Shown here one piece after another: positions 59,101 through 64,000 of a stretch of 64,000 bases of DNA. Numbering within the stretch: the stretch's first letter is position 1; every line of letters begins with the position of its first letter. The stretch comes from Strigamia acuminata (taxonomy: Eukaryota > Arthropoda > Chilopoda > Geophilomorpha > Linotaeniidae): assembly GCA_949358305.1 (NCBI GenBank), contig CASHSZ010000048.1, forward strand, positions 1 through 64,000, written 5' to 3'. A program made the translations under genes and the position numbers. The notes below the pieces were generated by a model. That model did not search any database. It had not been told where the DNA came from and saw only the letters and a program-made list of their open reading frames with translations.

Positions 59101-62100
59101 TGGAGCCTTCTACTAAGGTTTAAACACTATTTCTGAACATTCAGAGACATTGGTCTTATGGTGTTTGTGCTAAGTCAACTGTGATGAGATCAAAAGTCTA
59201 TTCTCCCAAATCATTGGTTGGATGTTTCTAAAACTTACATTGGAGCCTTCTACTAAGGTTTAAACACTATTTCTGAACATTCAGAGACATTGGTCTTGTG
59301 GTGTTTGTGCTAAGTCAACTGTGATGAGATCAAAAGTCTATTCTCCCAAATCATCGGTTAAATGTTTCTAAAACTTACATTGGAGCCTTCTACTAAGGTT
59401 TAAACACTATTTCTGAACATTCAGAGACATTGGTCTTGTGGTGTTTGTGCTAAGTCAACTGTGATGAGATCAAAAGTCTATTCTCCCAAATCATTGGTTG
59501 GATGTTTCTAAAACTTACATTGGAGCCTTCTACTAAGGTTTAAACACTATTTCTGAACATTCAGAGACATTGGTCTTGTGGTGTTTGTGCTAAGTCAACT
59601 GTGATGAGATCAAAAGTCTATTCTCCCAAATCATCGGTTAAATGTTTCTAAAACTTACATTGGAGCCTTCTACTAAGGTTTAAACACTATTTCTGAACAT
59701 TCAGAGACATTGGTCTTGTGGTGTTTGTGCTAAGTCAACTGTGATGAGATCAAAAGTCTATTCTCCCAAATCATCGGTTGGATGTTTCTAAAACTTACAT
59801 TGGAGCCTTCTACTAAGGTTTAAACACTATTTCTGAACATTCAGAGACATTGGTCTTATGGTGTTTGTGCTAAGTCAACTGTGATGAGATCAAAAGTCTA
59901 TTCTCCCAAATCATCGGTTGGATGTTTCTAAAACTTACATTGAAGGCTTCTACTAAGGTTTAAACACTATTTCTGAACATTCAGAGACATTGGTCTTGTG
60001 GTGTTTGTGCTAAGTCAACTGTGATGAGATCAAAGTCTATTCTCTCAAATCATTGGTTGGATGTTTCTAAAACTTACATTGGAGCCTTCTACTAAGGTTT
60101 AAACACTATTTCTGAACATTCAGAGACATTGGTCTTGTGGTGTTTGTGTTAAGTCAACTGTGATGAGATCAAAAGTCTATTCTCCCAAATCATTGGTTGG
60201 ATGTTTCTAAAACTTACATTGGAGCCTTCTACTAAGGTTTAAACACTATTTCTGAACATTCAGAGACATTGGTCTTGTGGTGTTTGTGCTAAGTCAACTG
60301 TGATGTGAAATAAGCTCAAAATTTTTTTTTCAAAATTTATTGCTTGGGTGTTGCTAAAACTTATATTGAAGGCTTCTACTAAGGTTTAAACACTATTTCT
60401 GAACATTCAGAGACATTGGTCTTGTGGTGTTTGTGCTAAGTTAACTGTGATGAGATCAAAAGTCTATTCTCCCAAATCGTTGGTTAGATGTTTCTAAAAC
60501 TTACATTGGAGCCTTCTACTAAGGTTTAAACACTATTTCTGAACATTCAGAGACATTGGTCTTGTGGTGTTTGTGCTAAGTCAACTGCGATGTGAAATAA
60601 GCTCTAAATTTTTTTTTTCAAAATTTAATGCTTGGGTGTTGCTAAAACTTTTATTGAAGGCATCTACTAAGGTTTAAACACTATTTCTGAACATTCAGAG
60701 ACATTGGACTTGTGGTGTTTGTGCTAAGTCAACTGTGATGAGATCAAAAGTCTATTCTCCCAAATCATTGCTTGGATGTTGCTAAAACTTACATTGAAGG
60801 CTTCTACTAAGGTTTAAACACTATTTCTGAACATTCAGAGACATTGGTCTTGTGGTGTTTGTGCTAAGTCAACTGTGATGAGATCAAAAATCTATTCTCC
60901 CAAATCATTGCTTGGATGTTGCTAAAACTTACATTGAAGGCTTCTACTAAGGTTTAAACACTATTTCTGAACATTCAGAGACATTGGTCTTGTGGTGTTT
61001 GTGCTAAGTCAACTGTGATGAGATCAAAAGTCTATTCTCCCAAATCATCGGTTGGATGTTTCTAAAACTTACATTGGAGCCTTCTACTAAGGTTTAAACA
61101 CTATTTCTGAACATTCAGAGACATTGGTCTTGTGGTGTTTGTGCTAAGTCAACTGTGATGAGATCAAAAGTCTATTCTCCCAAATCATTGGTTGGATGTT
61201 TCTAAAACTTACATTGGAGCCTTCTACTAAGGTTTAAACACTATTTCTGAACATTCAGAGACATTGGTCTTGTGGTGTTTGTGCTAAGTCAACTGTGATG
61301 AGATCAAAAGTCTATTCTCCCAAATCATTGGTTGGATGTTTCTAAAACTTACATTGGAGCCTTCTACTAAGGTTTAAACACTATTTCTGAACATTCAGAG
61401 ACATTGGTCTTGTGGTGTTTGTGCTAAGTCAACTGTGATGTGAAATAAGCTCAAAATTTTTTTTTCAAAATTTATTGCTTGGGTGTTGCTAAAACTTATA
61501 TTGAAGGCTTCTACTAAGGTTTAAACACTATTTCTGAACATTCAGAGACATTGGTCTTGTGGTGTTTGTGCTAAGTCAACTGTGATGAGATCAAAAGTCT
61601 ATTCTCCCAAATCATCGGTTAAATGTTTCTAAAACTTACATTGGAGCCTTCTACTAAGGTTTAAACACTATTTCTGAACATTCAGAGACATTGGTCTTGT
61701 GGTGTTTGTGCTAAGTCAACTGTGATGAGATCAAAAGTCTATTCTCCCAAATCATCGGTTGGATGTTTCTAAAACTTACATTGGAGCCTTCTACTAAGGT
61801 TTAAACACTATTTCTGAACATTCAGAGACATTGGACTTGTGGTGTTTGTGCTAAGTCAACTGCGATGTGAAATGAGCTCAAAATTTTTTTTTCAAAATTT
61901 ATTGCTTGGGTGTTGCTAAAACTTATATTGAAGGCTTCTACTAAGGTTTAAACACTATTTCTGAACATACAGAGACATTGGACTTGTGGTGTTTGTGCTA
62001 AGTAACTGTGATGAGATCAAAAATCTATTCTCCCAAATCATTGCTTGGATGTTGCTAAAACTTACATTGAAGGCTTCTACTAAGGTTTAAACACTATTTC

Positions 62101-63580
62101 TGAACATTCAGAGACATTGGTCTTGTGGTGTTTGTGCTAAGTCAACTGTGATGAGATCAAAAGTCTATTCTCCCAAATCATCGGTTGGATGTTTCTAAAA
62201 CTTACATTGGAGCCTTCTACTAAGGTTTAAACACTATTTCTGAACATTCAGAGACATTGGTCTTATGGTGTTTGTGCTAAGTCAACTGTGATGAGATCAA
62301 AAGTCTATTCTCCCAAATCATCGGTTGGATGTTTCTAAAACTTACATTGAAGGCTTCTACTAAGGTTTAAACACTATTTCTGAACATTCAGAGACATTGG
62401 TCTTGTGGTGTTTGTGCTAAGTCAACTGTGATGAGATCAAAGTCTATTCTCTCAAATCATTGGTTGGATGTTTCTAAAACTTACATTGGAGCCTTCTACT
62501 AAGGTTTAAACACTATTTCTGAACATTCAGAGACATTGGTCTTGTGGTGTTTGTGTTAAGTCAACTGTGATGAGATCAAAAGTCTATTCTCCCAAATCAT
62601 TGGTTGGATGTTTCTAAAACTTACATTGGAGCCTTCTACTAAGGTTTAAACACTATTTCTGAACATTCAGAGACATTGGTCTTGTGGTGTTTGTGCTAAG
62701 TCAACTGTGATGTGAAATAAGCTCAAAATTTTTTTTTCAAAATTTATTGCTTGGGTGTTGCTAAAACTTATATTGAAGGCTTCTACTAAGGTTTAAACAC
62801 TATTTCTGAACATTCAGAGACATTGGTCTTGTGGTGTTTGTGCTAAGTTAACTGTGATGAGATCAAAAGTCTATTCTCCCAAATCGTTGGTTAGATGTTT
62901 CTAAAACTTACATTGGAGCCTTCTACTAAGGTTTAAACACTATTTCTGAACATTCAGAGACATTGGTCTTGTGGTGTTTGTGCTAAGTCAACTGCGATGT
63001 GAAATAAGCTCTAAATTTTTTTTTCAAAATTTAATGCTTGGGTGTTGCTAAAACTTTTATTGAAGGCATCTACTAAGGTTTAAACACTATTTCTGAACAT
63101 TCAGAGACATTGGACTTGTGGTGTTTGTGCTAAGTCAACTGTGATGAGATCAAAAGTCTATTCTCCCAAATCATTGCTTGGATGTTGCTAAAACTTACAT
63201 TGAAGGCTTCTACTAAGGTTTAAACACTATTTCTGAACATTCAGAGACATTGGTCTTGTGGTGTTTGTGCTAAGTCAACTGTGATGAGATCAAAAGTCTA
63301 TTCTCCCAAATCATCGGTTGAATGTTTCTAAAACTTACATTGGAGCCTTCTACTAAGGTTTAAACACTATTTCTGAACATTCAGAGACATTGGTCTTGTG
63401 GTGTTTGTGCTAAGTCAACTGTGATGAGATCAAAGTCTATTCTCTCAAATCATTGGTTGGATGTTTCTAAAACTTACATTGGAGACTTCTACTAAGGTTT
63501 AAACACTATTTCTGAACATTCAGAGACATTGGACTTGTGGTGTTTGTGCTAAGTCAACTGTGATGAGATCAAAAGTCTAT
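56197..63580. repeat. Long tandem duplications in array 3 (offsets 3952 and 2407 bp)
   Basis: The rare GTGTTAAG variant occurs at about 56197, 60149 and 62556. CTCTAAATT occurs at 56650, 60602 and 63009. TTCAACCAAA occurs at 57221 and 63580 (6359 = 3952 + 2407). The middle copy of the CTCTAAATT monomer has one extra T in its T run. Large blocks, not single monomers, are the unit of recent amplification. Confidence 0.8.
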
Positions 63581-64000
63581 TCAACCAAATCATCGGTTGG
63601 ATGTTTCTAAAACTTACATTGGAGCCTTCTACTAAGGTTTAAACACTATTTCTGAACATTCAGAGACATTGGTCTTGTGGTGTTTGTGCTAAGTCAACTG
63701 TGATGAGATCAAAAGTCTATTCTCCCAAATCATTGGTTGGATGTTTCTAAAACTTACATTGGAGCCTTCTACTAAGGTTTAAACACTATTTCTGAACATT
63801 CAGAGACATTGGTCTTGTGGTGTTTGTGCTAAGTCAACTGTGATGAGATCAAAAGTCTATTCTCCCAAATCATTGGTTGGATGTTTCTAAAACTTACATT
63901 GGAGCCTTCTACTAAGGTTTAAACACTATTTCTGAACATTCAGAGACATTGGTCTTGTGGTGTTTGTGCTAAGTCAACTGTGATGAGATCAAAAGTCTAT

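Larger units (their letters stand above)
50938..64000. repeat. Satellite array 3 (runs off the window)
   Basis: About 93 monomers with no gene. The first part (to about 53800) is a tandem run of the 854-bp hexamer. The later part is less regular and contains long duplicated blocks marked by rare variants such as GTGTTAAGTC, CTCTAAATT and TTCAACCAAA. The array is still continuing at the right edge, so its true length is unknown. Confidence 0.97.

Overview
The window is repetitive DNA from a multicellular animal, most likely an invertebrate. I cannot place it more closely. There is no single-copy host gene. About 59% (roughly 37.7 kb) is one tandem satellite in three blocks (1-14491, 24699-34872, 50938-64000). 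Monomers come in two lengths, 140 bp (type A) and 147 bp (type B), which share about 70 bp and differ in the other half. A/B hybrids also occur. The monomers are organised into higher-order repeats: a 15-monomer unit of 2120 bp in the left block and a 6-monomer unit of 854 bp in the middle and right blocks. Longer, almost identical tandem duplications lie on top (8632 bp offset in the left block; 3952 and 2407 bp offsets in the right block). The animal assignment rests on the element families (BEL/Pao, Ty1/copia), on a primer-binding site identical as recalled to the 3' end of animal initiator tRNA-Met, and on the absence of any bacterial gene organisation.

Two full-length BEL/Pao LTR retrotransposons of the same lineage split the satellite. 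BEL-1 (14492-24698, minus strand) has 1469-bp LTRs that differ at about three positions, a TGTT target duplication, and an uninterrupted 1750-residue Gag-Pol (17066-22318). Its 3' LTR (left side) carries a 1043-bp solo-LTR-like insertion (14943-15985) flanked by ATGT. BEL-2 (34873-50937, plus strand) has 1567-bp LTRs with about one difference and a GGTCT duplication. Its Gag-Pol is split inside the reverse transcriptase by a complete Ty1/copia element (39753-46480, minus strand) with 465-bp LTRs that look identical, a CCCTC duplication, a tRNA-iMet primer site, a polypurine tract and an intact 1557-residue Gag-Pol. The order of events is therefore satellite, then the BEL insertions, then the copia and solo-LTR insertions.

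Comparing the two BEL elements gives the most interesting observations. Both inserted within a 14-bp stretch of the 140-bp monomer, in opposite orientations. Both have a protease motif reading D-P-G where D-S/T-G is expected. Both have a pyrimidine-rich tract, not a polypurine tract, next to the 3' LTR. Both have a primer-binding site resembling tRNA-His and set 15 nt from the LTR. Both leaders contain a 51-nt block with a single difference that can fold into a stem-loop beside a TGCATGCA palindrome, and a partly conserved leader reading frame. All alignments and counts were made by eye.
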